NCBI RefSeq assembly: GCF_000981035.1
Contig: NZ_LAYJ01000088.1
Location: 157,107 to 221,106, forward strand
Source of the DNA: Christensenella hongkongensis
GTDB taxonomy: Bacteria > Bacillota > Clostridia > Christensenellales > Christensenellaceae
Direction of reading: 5' to 3'
Length of the DNA stretch: 64,000 nt
Of this stretch, positions 40,952 to 49,533 are shown piece by piece. Under the pieces are notes generated by a model, which was not told where the DNA came from, made no database searches, and saw nothing but the letters and a program-made list of their open reading frames with translations. The position numbers and the translations under genes were made by a program. How positions within the stretch are numbered: the stretch's first letter is position 1; each line of letters starts with the position of its first letter.

Positions 40952-42106
40952 TCACACCATAGAAGCCAGCCTCTCTATTTTGTTTCCAATAAATGGAACG
41001 CACTCTTCCCAATGAAGCTTACTGGAAACCGCAGGAATGGGAAAATCCACAAAATGAACGTGCTTTGAAGGCTTTAGCAGCATTTTGAACATCGGATCGG
41101 CGATAATCGTGTCGTATCCGCCGTTCAGAATTCCGCTGATTTCCTCTTCGCCTACGGCCTGGAGATCGCCTTCGGCCATCAGCTCCCCACACGGAGAAAA
41201 AATTCCCGCCACGGCAATGCCGTCCATGCCATAGTCCTGCTCCAGGCACAGGCGCATCGCGCCGGACGCAATCCGCTCGCCCATAATCAGCACACGTTTT
41301 TTTCCCTGCTCCCGTTTGCCGGTAAGCACCCTATTTAAGCCGTCGTCCATACTTTGCTGCACAGCACTAAAGAAGGTTTCCGACGCTTTTTCGCCCACCG
41401 GCAGCCCTGCCACATAAGGGATGCGGTATGTATCATAAAAATACTTTGCCACCGCAAGGCCGCTTTGCGAGACCACGATATTCACCTGCGCCTCCGCACT
41501 TTTTTCAATATCCTCAAGAGAGGTTCCCATTGCGTAGGACGAAAGTACCTCGTAGCCCCTTTTTTTGAACGCGGCTTTGATGTCTTCCGCGTTATCGCTT
41601 ACATAAAAGTCGAGCGGGGTAAGGCCCAGCAGGTTTACCGCACCCTTTTGTGTTTGCGCTTTCCGTGCAAATTTCTTTGCAAGAGCGCAAAACGCGTTTC
41701 CTGCGCCTTCGTCGTAAAGCTTCAGTCCCGTTGTTGGAAATCCAAACGCGGGCGCGCCGTAGCGTTGCTCCACCTCGCCTGCAATCCCTTCAAAGTCGGT
41801 ACCGATGATCATCGGCACCGGGCTTCCCGTAATGCAGATAAACTTTGGGTGCATTTCCCGCGCAGCCTGCATAATCCTTCCAATCAGCTTTTCATCATCG
41901 CCCAGTATCGCGTCGATCTGGCGCAGTCCCGAGCAGTACACCTCGCTTTTCGAGCCGTACCAGCGCGGTTCGTCAAAGCCTGTATAATTACCGGTGCAAC
42001 CGCATGCGTCATGGATTATTATCATGCCGCCAAGCTCGAAGAGCGCGGAGCATACGCCTGAGTAATCCGGCGCAAACGGGGGCAGCCGTAATGATAACTG
42101 TTTCAT
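40952..42106 (-). CDS. Nitrogenase component 1-like subunit (NifK-like position)
   Basis: A 384-aa protein of the oxidoreductase/nitrogenase component 1 family, shorter than true NifK. The N-terminal cluster region has Cys19 (DYSGVCSALFELG), Cys35/Cys37 (IIHDACGCTGNYTG) and Cys58. Where NifK has a third P-cluster Cys the sequence reads ICITGSPVPMIIGTD, so that ligand is missing or shifted to Cys91. ADPMFKMLL and HFVDFPIPA follow the fold of the C-terminal domain. It probably pairs with the subunit encoded just upstream to hold a simple Fe-S cluster. The three-base gap between genes indicates coupling. Confidence 0.88.
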   Translation of the reverse strand: MKQLSLRLPPFAPDYSGVCSALFELGGMIIIHDACGCTGNYTGFDEPRWYGSKSEVYCSGLRQIDAILGDDEKLIGRIMQAAREMHPKFICITGSPVPMIIGTDFEGIAGEVEQRYGAPAFGFPTTGLKLYDEGAGNAFCALAKKFARKAQTQKGAVNLLGLTPLDFYVSDNAEDIKAAFKKRGYEVLSSYAMGTSLEDIEKSAEAQVNIVVSQSGLAVAKYFYDTYRIPYVAGLPVGEKASETFFSAVQQSMDDGLNRVLTGKREQGKKRVLIMGERIASGAMRLCLEQDYGMDGIAVAGIFSPCGELMAEGDLQAVGEEEISGILNGGYDTIIADPMFKMLLKPSKHVHFVDFPIPAVSSKLHWEECVPFIGNKIERLASMV

Positions 42107-42109
42107 AAT

Positions 42110-43366
42110 TCACACCACCAATCCGCTGTCTTTGACCAGCTTTTCAAGGTCATAACTGTGGTCGCATTCCCGCTGCATCCTTTCAGCAAGCAGCCTGACG
42201 CCCGCAAAGCCGTACTGTTCTCCATCTGCGGCAAGCGGTACCACATGCGGCGAGCCTGTAAAATACGCCGCTTCAAATCCAATGCACAGGTAATCCTCGT
42301 TTTTCTGTACGTGGCCGGGCATGGTATAATGCTCAGGCTGCGTAATCCTGACCTCTTTTTTGTATTTCATAAGCCACCTCAGGTCTTCGCGTTCTACCGG
42401 AAGACATTCGGACGCATAAATCGTATCCACGCAAATTCCATGCTCCAAAAGCAGCCGCGCCATTCCAAAGGGACGGTAGGTCGCCGCATAATCGATGCAA
42501 ACAGGTCTTCCGTCAAGCTTTACAGCCGCTTTCAAAAGCGCTTCCTGCGCCTTCTGACGTTCCGTTTCAAGCTGTGGCGGCTCGATTTCAAATTTTCCGC
42601 ATACTTCGCGGATTCCATTTTCGATCTCGTCAAACGTATAGCTTACGGGAAGGTAGAGGTAATCAATTCCCTTTTTGAGCTTCATCTGCTTTGCCGCGTA
42701 GAGCGCAAGCGGCGTAACCACAATGTTGAGCATACTTTTTCCCATTTGCATAAAATCGTCAAAGGTTTCGTAATTACTGATGTGGTTTGAGCGGATCCCG
42801 TGCTCTTTGAGCCATAATACCAGCTCGTTATTTTCTTCTACTGCAAGGTTGTTGCCGATAAAGTTGACCGCACGCTCCTTTTGGCCGGACTTTTCGAGCA
42901 GCGAATACATGGTGTCCTGAATCGTGACAGCGGGCGGCGCAGGGCCGTCCCCCGTAATTGGATTCATAAAGCACACCATTGATTGGGTTTCCGGATATTT
43001 TTCATTCAGCGGCTTCAGGAACACATCGTGGTCCGTCCCAAGAAGATTGTCGATACAGGTTACAAAAATCATAAACACGCGCGGACGCGGATTCATCTGT
43101 CCCAGCATCTCGTCTACGTTGCGCAGTATCAGCTGCTCATAGCTTCCGGAAACGATATCCGATTCCTTGATAAACAACCACGAAATGCGGTCGTCTATTT
43201 TAAGCTCCATGGACGAAAGCATAATGTGGCGCATACAAGCGGATGGCCCCACAAAAAGCTGGTAGCTCTGCGGCACCTGCATTGCCATGCGCACAATGCT
43301 CCAGCCGCCCCTTGCAGGGGAGGAATACTGGAGTGTCGTTTCAAAATCAAAGGTCTGTTCAGGCAT
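42110..43366 (-). CDS. Nitrogenase component 1-like subunit (NifD-like position)
   Basis: A 418-aa nitrogenase component 1-family protein, shorter than NifD. Cys44 ([12 protein letters not shown]) and Cys104 ([13 protein letters not shown]) match two of the usual P-cluster cysteines. The first one is replaced by Ser/Pro in [11 protein letters not shown] see no counterpart of the FeMo-co Cys (NifD Cys275), while a His occurs in [17 protein letters not shown] near the position of His442. It is thus unlikely to fix nitrogen. I chose ATG 43366; it overlaps the NifH-like stop by 8 bases. The frame upstream of it has no support. Confidence 0.88.
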   Translation of the reverse strand: MPEQTFDFETTLQYSSPARGGWSIVRMAMQVPQSYQLFVGPSACMRHIMLSSMELKIDDRISWLFIKESDIVSGSYEQLILRNVDEMLGQMNPRPRVFMIFVTCIDNLLGTDHDVFLKPLNEKYPETQSMVCFMNPITGDGPAPPAVTIQDTMYSLLEKSGQKERAVNFIGNNLAVEENNELVLWLKEHGIRSNHISNYETFDDFMQMGKSMLNIVVTPLALYAAKQMKLKKGIDYLYLPVSYTFDEIENGIREVCGKFEIEPPQLETERQKAQEALLKAAVKLDGRPVCIDYAATYRPFGMARLLLEHGICVDTIYASECLPVEREDLRWLMKYKKEVRITQPEHYTMPGHVQKNEDYLCIGFEAAYFTGSPHVVPLAADGEQYGFAGVRLLAERMQRECDHSYDLEKLVKDSGLVV

Positions 43367-44132
43367 TTTTTCTGACCTCCGTATTACACACCGCAAGGAC
43401 GCAGTCCGCAAGCTCCATATATTCACGCGCCATATCGCTTTCGGGATACGCTTCCACAACGGTTTTGTGCTGCTGCTCCGCACGCTGAACAAAGCTGCTG
43501 CGTGGGATTGTTTTTACAATCCCGCTGTGCGCCTCGCGTGCGAATTCCTCAACAAGCTCTGTCTCGCGTTCCACATTGCGCGCATTCAGGATCACGCCCC
43601 CAAAGGCGGCGTAGCCCCTGTTTTTGAAGTTTTCGATTGCGAGAGCGATGTTTGCCGCTGCGTATAAAGCCATTTTTTCCCCTGAGGTAACGACGAACAC
43701 CTGATCCGCATAACCACCACGGATGGGCATCGCAAAGCCGCCGCACACCACATCCCCGAGCACGTCATACAGTACGATATCCGGCTTATAAATTTCATAG
43801 GCATGAAGCTCCTCCAGTTTTTCAAACGCCGTTATAATACCGCGCCCCGCGCAGCCAATCCCCGGCGTAGGGCCGCCTGCTTCCACGCACAGTATGCCAT
43901 GATAGCCTTCTGTTACGATGTCTTCCAATGCTGCGCCGTCTCCCTTTTCCCGCAGCACGTCAAGCACCGTGGCGATTGGCTTGCCGCCGCTGACATTCTG
44001 CGTCGAATCCGCCTTTGGATCGCAGCCAATCTGCATCACGCGAAACCCCTTCCGCGCAAGCGCGGCGGAAAGATTGGATGCGGTTGTCGATTTGCCTATC
44101 CCACCCTTCCCATATAAGGCAATTTTGATCAT
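43359..44132 (-). CDS. NifH-like nitrogenase Fe protein (ATP-dependent reductase)
   Basis: A 257-aa ATP-driven electron donor. Walker A is [10 protein letters not shown] (residues 7-16), then [10 protein letters not shown], the Switch-type CAGRG at Cys94 and [12 protein letters not shown] with Cys130. These two Cys bind the dimer-bridging 4Fe-4S cluster, so it is a working Fe protein rather than a ParA. Members of this NifH/BchL/CfbC superfamily serve nitrogenase, chlorophyll synthesis, coenzyme F430 synthesis and others. No NifB, NifE/N or MoFe assembly gene is present. It is first in the operon after a leader of about 210 bases. Confidence 0.93.
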   Translation of the reverse strand: MIKIALYGKGGIGKSTTASNLSAALARKGFRVMQIGCDPKADSTQNVSGGKPIATVLDVLREKGDGAALEDIVTEGYHGILCVEAGGPTPGIGCAGRGIITAFEKLEELHAYEIYKPDIVLYDVLGDVVCGGFAMPIRGGYADQVFVVTSGEKMALYAAANIALAIENFKNRGYAAFGGVILNARNVERETELVEEFAREAHSGIVKTIPRSSFVQRAEQQHKTVVEAYPESDMAREYMELADCVLAVCNTEVRKNA

Positions 44133-44173
44133 TTTACATTGATTCCTTTCCCATTCCGTCTGTTCCCATTTCG

Positions 44174-44189
44174 GTTAGTACAGGCTAAC
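44174..44189. promoter_or_regulatory. Iron-box-like palindrome 1 (GTTAG-N6-CTAAC)
   Basis: GTTAG (44174-44178), six bases, CTAAC (44185-44189). Very like the DtxR/IdeR consensus half-sites (TTAGGTTAG..CTAACCTAA). Confidence 0.65.
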
Positions 44190-44268
44190 TTACGTTGCTG
44201 TTTTGCTTTCGGTTTTGCAGGAGCAAAGCCCTGCGGTTGTTGTTAACATGGTTTTTGTGCAGCGATCA

Positions 44269-44284
44269 GTTAGCCTTAACTAAC
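44269..44284. promoter_or_regulatory. Iron-box-like palindrome 2 (GTTAG-N6-CTAAC)
   Basis: GTTAG (44269-44273), CCTTAA, CTAAC (44280-44284), within the leader. Confidence 0.65.
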
Positions 44285-44289
44285 CATTT

Positions 44290-44321
44290 GAAAAAGAATA
44301 AGAGGCCCAAAAGCCCCTTTG
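44290..44321 (-). terminator. Possible attenuator hairpin in the leader
   Basis: On the minus strand AGGGGC and GCCTCT pair (one G-U) around TTTTGG, followed by a T-rich stretch. It could end transcription early, before the NifH-like gene. Confidence 0.35.
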
Positions 44322-44327
44322 CTTTTA

Positions 44328-44343
44328 GTTAGCTTTCGCTAAC
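44328..44343. promoter_or_regulatory. Iron-box-like palindrome 3, just downstream of the -10
   Basis: GTTAG (44328-44332), CTTTCG, CTAAC (44339-44343). It lies at about +1 to +15 of the predicted transcript, where repressor binding would block initiation. Confidence 0.7.
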
Positions 44344-44351
44344 CGATATTA

Positions 44352-44380
44352 ACTTTATCATGCTTTTTAGGGTGTGTCAA
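44352..44380 (-). promoter_or_regulatory. Promoter of the nitrogenase-like/importer operon
   Basis: Minus strand TTGACA (44375-44380), a 17-base spacer and TAAAGT (44352-44357). The perfect -35 makes a strong promoter, adjacent to iron-box-like site 3. Confidence 0.75.
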
Positions 44381-44501
44381 TATGTCCGCAAAAAATTTCA
44401 TGAAAAAAATCATACGTTTTTACAGGCGTTGCAATACGCCGTAACACTCCCGTCGGATAAACCCGTTTTGGGAAATAACAGCCGAAGCGCAGGCGTTTCC
44501 T

Positions 44502-45320
44502 CTATAATTCTTCCAGCGGAATAAAGGAGGGCTTTCTCTGCTCAAAGGTACAAACATATTTCACCCCGCACTGCTTCATCAGCTGCACCGCGTCACGAAA
44601 ACGGTGCCCGATCGCATCTGAAAAATGTGCGTCGCTGCCCATCGTCATAACCTCGCCGCCAAGCTCTGCAAAACGTTTTATGATGCTTGGATGGGGCGTG
44701 GGATAGTCGTACACAAAGTAATTACTGGTATTGACCTCGATTCCCTTTCCCTTTGAGATTGCGGTGCGCAGGATTTCATCCAGAAGCTCGTGGAAATCCG
44801 CGTATGTAAACGGCCCGCCGCCGCCCGTAAGGCCCGCCGCCTTCTCAAGGTATTTATCGATATAGCCAATATGCCCTATTACATCGTAATCATCAAAGTT
44901 TTGCAGGTCGTAAAGCATCTCCTCCAGATACTCGCGCTGCGCTTCCCGCAGCGTTTTCCCCTCAAAGCCGTCGCCAAAATACGGATCCTTTTCCTTTATG
45001 GTATGCTGGGACGCGATGATAAAATCAAATCCCCGCCCCTTAATGCTCTCCTGCGTGCGCTTGAGTACGGCGGGCCGCAGGGAAACCTCAACGCCCTTAC
45101 GGACTATGATTTCCGGGACGACCTCCCGCGCTTTTATGATTTCCATGTCATAAAACGAAAAATCCAACTCGCAGTTTGTCTCGTTGTACGGGTAATCCAG
45201 CTCATGGTGCTCGGTCATACAGATTTCCGTAAGCCCCTTGTCCCGCGCCGCCATTGCACAGCGCACCGGGCTGTCGTAAGCGTCAAAAGATAAATTGGAA
45301 TGGATATGGTAATCAAACAT
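44502..45320 (-). CDS. PHP-domain phosphatase, HisJ-like (histidinol-phosphatase family)
   Basis: A 272-aa PHP-fold metal-dependent phosphoesterase. The N-terminal HIHSNLSFDAYDSP supplies the first metal-binding His residues, EICMTEHHELDYP the next, then IIASQHTIK and the late GSDAHFSDAIG (Asp and His ligands). It may hydrolyse histidinol phosphate in histidine synthesis or a different phosphate ester; no other his gene is close. ATG 45320 has AAGGAG; an ATG at 45341 is weaker. It reads toward the nitrogenase-like operon promoter but is transcribed away from the queT run. Confidence 0.9.
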   Translation of the reverse strand: MFDYHIHSNLSFDAYDSPVRCAMAARDKGLTEICMTEHHELDYPYNETNCELDFSFYDMEIIKAREVVPEIIVRKGVEVSLRPAVLKRTQESIKGRGFDFIIASQHTIKEKDPYFGDGFEGKTLREAQREYLEEMLYDLQNFDDYDVIGHIGYIDKYLEKAAGLTGGGGPFTYADFHELLDEILRTAISKGKGIEVNTSNYFVYDYPTPHPSIIKRFAELGGEVMTMGSDAHFSDAIGHRFRDAVQLMKQCGVKYVCTFEQRKPSFIPLEEL

Positions 45321-45523
45321 TGCTTTCTCCTTATTTTGCATACGGTTGTAACGCTCTCAGTTCCATTATAATCTACCCGCGCCGCTTGTCAAACGCAATG
45401 CGGGAATGGCTTTTGCTTGCGATAACCTTATTTTGCGCGGTTCCTTTCAGAAAAAAAATATGATATACTAAAGTGTATTTAATGATAAAATTAATTTTTT
45501 GATATAAAGAGGAATAAAGTTTT

Positions 45524-46012
45524 ATGGAAAAAGCGTCAAAAACCCGTTTTTTGTGCGAGACGGGGCTGATCGCGGCGATCTACGCTGCGCTCACATTGCT
45601 TCTCGCGCCCTTAAGCTACGGGCCGGTTCAGGTGCGTATTTCGGAAGCGCTTTGCGTACTTCCGTTTTTTACACCGGCGGCAGTCCCCGGGCTTTTCATC
45701 GGCTGCCTGCTCGCAAACCTTTATACAGCGGGCCTTGGCCTGATGGATATCATTGTGGGAAGTCTTGCCACGCTGCTTGCGGCATTCATCACGTGGAAAA
45801 TCAGGAACAAAAACAAATGGCTGCTGCCTCTTCCAAGCGTTATCGTAAACGCTTTCCTGGTAGCCTGGGTTTTGCTGGTGCAGTACGGCACGCCGTACTG
45901 GCTGAATGTTTTTACCGTGGGCGCCGGGCAGGCTGTTGCCTGTTATGTGGTAGGCATGCCGCTCTGGTTCCTTTTGAACCGTTATAAAAAAACAATTTTC
46001 CGTATTGTTTGA
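45524..46012 (+). CDS. queT: QueT-family queuosine-precursor ECF transporter S component
   Basis: A 162-aa membrane protein with about five TMs. LIAAIYAALTLLLAPLSYGPVQVRISEALCVLPFF is the QueT signature (only part quoted: SYGPVQVRISEALCVLP). This S component, with a shared ECF module elsewhere, would import preQ1 or a queuosine-related base for tRNA modification. I found no preQ1 riboswitch upstream. A -10-like TATACT precedes it. It opens a five-gene run with LOG, a membrane protein, ACT and PFL genes. Confidence 0.92.
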   Translation: MEKASKTRFLCETGLIAAIYAALTLLLAPLSYGPVQVRISEALCVLPFFTPAAVPGLFIGCLLANLYTAGLGLMDIIVGSLATLLAAFITWKIRNKNKWLLPLPSVIVNAFLVAWVLLVQYGTPYWLNVFTVGAGQAVACYVVGMPLWFLLNRYKKTIFRIV

Positions 46013-46035
46013 CACACAGGATAGGAGTTTAGATT

Positions 46036-46623
46036 ATGAAAAAAATATGCGTGTTCGGTTCTTCATCGTCCGCCATAGACCAAAGTTATTTTGACGCGGC
46101 GGCGGAGCTTGGCAGGCTGATTGCCGAAAACGGCTGGGAGCTTGTGTTTGGCGCAGGCGATATGGGCGTTATGGGGCACACCGCGCGGGGCGTACAGGCC
46201 GCAGGCGGAAAGATGACGGGCGTAATCCCGGAATTTATGAATATCCCCGGTATTCCCTTTGAAGCGTGCGACGAGATGATCATCAAAGAGACAATGCGCG
46301 AGCGCAAGCAGGTGATGGAGGATCTTTCGGACGCCTTTATCGTAGCGGCGGGCGGTTTTGGCACTTTTGAGGAGCTTTGCGAGGTCGTGACGCTCAAACA
46401 GCTTTTGCGTCATAACAAGCCAATCATTATTTTGAACACCAACCGGTTTTTTGACGAACTGATCGCAATGTTTGAAAAAGCCGTGGAGCAGCGTTTCGCC
46501 AAGAAGGAGAGCCTTACGGTTTATACGGTTGTAGATACGCCGCAGCAGGCCATAGACGCGATCAAAAATTACCGCTATCAGGAAACCGGGAGCAAATGGT
46601 TTACGCCTGACAGCCCGAATTGA
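46036..46623 (+). CDS. LOG family protein (TIGR00730, lysine-decarboxylase-like fold)
   Basis: A 195-aa Rossmann-fold protein. The LOG signature is AAGGFGTFEELCEVVTLKQL (PGGxGTxxE family, with the first Pro replaced by Ala), with MRERKQVMEDLSDAF supplying the conserved Arg. LOG enzymes hydrolyse nucleoside 5'-monophosphates to a base and ribose 5-phosphate; they are not lysine decarboxylases despite old names. Its substrate is unknown, though nearness to queT makes a modified base salvage role conceivable. AGGAG lies upstream; the gap to queT is 23 bases. Confidence 0.9.
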   Translation: MKKICVFGSSSSAIDQSYFDAAAELGRLIAENGWELVFGAGDMGVMGHTARGVQAAGGKMTGVIPEFMNIPGIPFEACDEMIIKETMRERKQVMEDLSDAFIVAAGGFGTFEELCEVVTLKQLLRHNKPIIILNTNRFFDELIAMFEKAVEQRFAKKESLTVYTVVDTPQQAIDAIKNYRYQETGSKWFTPDSPN

Positions 46624-46673
46624 AACGGCACACAGGATAATTGGGGGGTCCTTTGCCGGCAGAGGAAATTAAA

Positions 46674-47588
46674 ATGTGCAAACTTCCAATGAGCTTCAAA
46701 ACCATGTTCCGGGAATCCGGCCTGGTTTACAGGAAAAATTTCAGCAGGCTTTTCATACCCCTCCTGGCCTTCCAGCTGGTGCTTTTGGTGCCACTGATGT
46801 TTTTCACCATGCCGGGGACTGTCTCCGTGGCGCGCAGCCTTTTGTTGACGCTTTCCCAAACCGGCGGGAGCAGCCTTGCAAGCGTGCTGACTGTGCTTGG
46901 AATCGTGCTGTGCGTGGCGCTGTTCGTTTCGCCGCTTATGGTTTCAAACGTGGTATATGTGATTGACAGCGATTACCACGGCAGGGATATCACTTTCCGC
47001 AATGCGGGAGCCCATGCCAGAAAACGCTACGGCAGTATGCTGCGGTCCTATTTTGCAATTATCGTGCTTCTGATTCCGCTCATTGTGGCGGCGGTAATCG
47101 TAATCGGCAATGTGGCGTTTGCGGACGGTATACTGGTAGAAACGCTTTCCGGCGGGGAGATCGCCCTTCTGGTTGGATTTGCGCTGGTGGTACTGTTTGT
47201 GGTATTTGGTATTGTATTTGTGCCTTATACGGTTGCGGTGCAGGGGCAAAAGGGCTTTAAAGCTGTTTTTTCTTCCTACCGCTATGCTTTTTTGGGGAAT
47301 TTCTGGAGCAACTTTACCCGCGTGCTCACAGCGGCGCTCATCGTAGTGCTTGGCGGCGTATTGATCAACTGGCTTTCGCAGCTTCCGTTCCTCGAATTAT
47401 ATGAGCTGTACCTTACGGATCCTATGCTGGCCCTGCAAAACCCGCTGATGATTTTTGTAGTGCTGCTCGCGCTGGCGGCCATCATCGTTATTACACTGAT
47501 TTTTCCGTTCTGGTATGCGTTTACCTATCATACCTACCAGAATGCAAAATATGAATATGAAAAGAAATATCCGCAGAATAAGGAGTAA
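46674..47588 (+). CDS. Multi-pass membrane protein, unrecognised
   Basis: A 304-aa protein with about six TM helices (e.g. LFIPLLAFQLVLLVPLMFF, VLTVLGIVLCVALFVSPLMV, SYFAIIVLLIPLIVAAVIVI, IALLVGFALVVLFVVFGIVF) and a short basic tail. The segment FVPYTVAVQGQKGFKAVFSS before the last TMs looks like the DUF624/glycerophosphodiester-type membrane domains, but I cannot name the family. ATG 46674 has AGAGGA upstream; ATG 46689 is an alternative. It lies six bases ahead of the ACT gene. Confidence 0.75.
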   Translation: MCKLPMSFKTMFRESGLVYRKNFSRLFIPLLAFQLVLLVPLMFFTMPGTVSVARSLLLTLSQTGGSSLASVLTVLGIVLCVALFVSPLMVSNVVYVIDSDYHGRDITFRNAGAHARKRYGSMLRSYFAIIVLLIPLIVAAVIVIGNVAFADGILVETLSGGEIALLVGFALVVLFVVFGIVFVPYTVAVQGQKGFKAVFSSYRYAFLGNFWSNFTRVLTAALIVVLGGVLINWLSQLPFLELYELYLTDPMLALQNPLMIFVVLLALAAIIVITLIFPFWYAFTYHTYQNAKYEYEKKYPQNKE

Positions 47589-47594
47589 ATTTTT

Positions 47595-47867
47595 ATGAGA
47601 GCAATCGTAAGCGTTCTCGGGCACGACCGCCCGGGCATCATCGCCAAAATTTCACACGAGCTGTTTGACGCGAACGCAAACATCCTCGATATCACGCAAA
47701 CCGTACTACGGGACGAGGTGTTTGCCATGACCATGCTTGTAGACCTTTCCGCAATGAACGCATCCTTTGAGCAGCTCAAAGAGCAGCTTGACGCGGTGGG
47801 CGCGGAGATCGGCGTAGAGGTGCGCCTGATGCGCGAGGAGATTTTCCAGAGTATGCACAGGGTATAA
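47595..47867 (+). CDS. ACT-domain protein
   Basis: A 90-aa single ACT domain (MRAIVSVLGHDRPGIIAKIS through LREEIFQSMHRV). Such small ACT proteins bind amino acids or act as regulators. Its constant companion in Firmicutes is the PFL-family gene, here 27 bases downstream, suggesting a functional pair. AAGGAG precedes ATG. Confidence 0.92.
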   Translation: MRAIVSVLGHDRPGIIAKISHELFDANANILDITQTVLRDEVFAMTMLVDLSAMNASFEQLKEQLDAVGAEIGVEVRLMREEIFQSMHRV

Positions 47868-47894
47868 CGCCCTGCGAAAAGGAGTATATTTTTT

Positions 47895-49247
47895 ATGTTA
47901 GACCAACAGGATATTCTACAGACAATCGATATGATCGCGCGGCAGAACCTTGACATCCGCACCATCACAATGGGGATTTCCCTTCTTGACTGTGTGAGCG
48001 ACGATGCAAAAACCTGCTCGGAGCGCGTATACCATAAAATCGTAACCAGGGCAAAGGATCTTGTCAAAACCGGCGAGGCCATTGAGAACGAGTTTGGCAT
48101 TCCGATCGTCAACAAACGCATTTCCGTCACGCCGATTTCCCTCATCTCGCAGGGCTGCGGGGATTACCTGCTGTTTGCAAAAGCGATGGACAGGGCCGCG
48201 CAGGAAATGGGCGTAGACTTTATCGGCGGGTATTCCGCATTTGTGCAGAAGGCCGCGACAGAGCAGGAGATGAAATTTATCGACACCATTCCGCAGGCGC
48301 TTTCTGAAACGGGCCTCGTTTGCTCTTCCGTCAACGTTGCGACAACGCGCGCAGGCATCAATATGGACGCTGTGGCCCGCATGGGCAGGGCCATCAAGCA
48401 GGCGGCGGAGCTTACTGCAGACAAGGACGGCCTTGGCGCGGCAAAGCTGGTTGTATTTGCAAACGCAGTTGAGGATAACCCATTCATGGCGGGCGCGTTC
48501 CACGGCACGGGCGAAGGCGACGCGGTGATCAACGTAGGCGTCTCAGGCCCGGGCGTTGTGAAGGTCGCGCTGGAGGATAAAAAAGGGCAGCCCTTTGACG
48601 AGGTGGCAGAGACCATCAAACACACGGCGTTCCACATCACACGCATGGGGCAGCTTGTGGCGCGCGAGGCAAGCAGGCGGCTGGGCGTACCGTTTGGCAT
48701 TGTGGACCTTTCGCTTGCACCCACTCCTGCAATCGGCGACAGCGTGGCTTATATCCTTGAAGAAATGGGCCTTGAAACCTGCGGCGCGCACGGCACGACA
48801 GCCGCTCTCGCGCTGCTCAACGACGCGGTCAAAAAGGGCGGTATTATGGCTACCTCCCACGTAGGCGGGCTTTCCGGCGCATTTATTCCTGTCAGCGAGG
48901 ACGCAGGTATGATCCACGCGGCGCAGACAGGCGCGCTCACATTGGAGAAGCTCGAAGCAATGACATGCGTTTGCTCTGTCGGCCTTGATATGATTGCCCT
49001 CCCGGGCGATACGCCGGATTATGTAATATCGGCAATCATCGCGGACGAAGCCGCAATCGGTATGGTCAATACCAAAACAACCGCTGTGCGCCTCATCCCT
49101 GTTCCCGGTAAAAAGGTTGGGGATATGGTGAGCTTTGGCGGGCTTTTGGGCAGTGCGCCGATTATGCCTTATAACCGGAATTCTCCCAAAGAATTCATTG
49201 CGCGGGGCGGACGGATTCCCGCTCCCCTGCATGCGCAGCGCAATTAA
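47895..49247 (+). CDS. PFL family protein (UPF0210)
   Basis: A 450-aa protein of the UPF0210/PFL family: [40 protein letters not shown] (partial), and [21 protein letters not shown]. The fold is related to glycyl radical pyruvate formate-lyase, but no obvious Gly-radical loop (RVxGY) is visible, so activity is unknown. Coexpression with an ACT-domain protein suggests an amino-acid-linked role. AAGGAG lies 11 bases upstream. Confidence 0.9.
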   Translation: MLDQQDILQTIDMIARQNLDIRTITMGISLLDCVSDDAKTCSERVYHKIVTRAKDLVKTGEAIENEFGIPIVNKRISVTPISLISQGCGDYLLFAKAMDRAAQEMGVDFIGGYSAFVQKAATEQEMKFIDTIPQALSETGLVCSSVNVATTRAGINMDAVARMGRAIKQAAELTADKDGLGAAKLVVFANAVEDNPFMAGAFHGTGEGDAVINVGVSGPGVVKVALEDKKGQPFDEVAETIKHTAFHITRMGQLVAREASRRLGVPFGIVDLSLAPTPAIGDSVAYILEEMGLETCGAHGTTAALALLNDAVKKGGIMATSHVGGLSGAFIPVSEDAGMIHAAQTGALTLEKLEAMTCVCSVGLDMIALPGDTPDYVISAIIADEAAIGMVNTKTTAVRLIPVPGKKVGDMVSFGGLLGSAPIMPYNRNSPKEFIARGGRIPAPLHAQRN

Positions 49248-49276
49248 CCGGCCCAACATGATACAGGCAGTAAGAA

Positions 49277-49308
49277 AACCGCAGGCGGCATTTGCCGCCT
49301 GTTTTTGT
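49277..49308 (+). terminator. Terminator of the queT-PFL run
   Basis: CAGGCGGCA (49282-49290) pairs with TGCCGCCTG (49293-49301), followed by TTTTTG. Confidence 0.88.
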
Positions 49309-49419
49309 TTCCGTAATAAAATTTTTGTGTAACAATAGCTATGTGATATCATTCGTGGTTAACTCATGTGTTTGTGCCTCGTTTCACGCCACATCAGACC
49401 ATTGCATTCAAAACCTGCT

Positions 49420-49492
49420 TTCGAGTTAAGCGGGGGCCCTCTCCTGCAAAGGCGTTTTCATGCAGCGGGCTGACCTGGCGCTGGCGTTAGAG
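49420..49492 (+). other. Structured leader before the TMEM175-like gene
   Basis: GCTT..AAGC (49420-49434) and GCCC..TGCA/TGCA..GGGC nested pairs (about 49447-49480) precede the gene. No riboswitch class is identified. Confidence 0.3.
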
Positions 49493-49533
49493 CACTCCTT
49501 ATTACACAGTTTTAGAAAAGGGAGGAAAGTTAT

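Noticed and set aside
37898-44132. Reading the cluster as a nitrogen-fixation locus
   Set aside because: No nifB, nifEN, nifV or FeMo-co ligand Cys is present and the component 1 subunits are too short.
45321-45523. preQ1 riboswitch upstream of queT
   Set aside because: No preQ1-I consensus hairpin and A-rich tail is visible in the leader.
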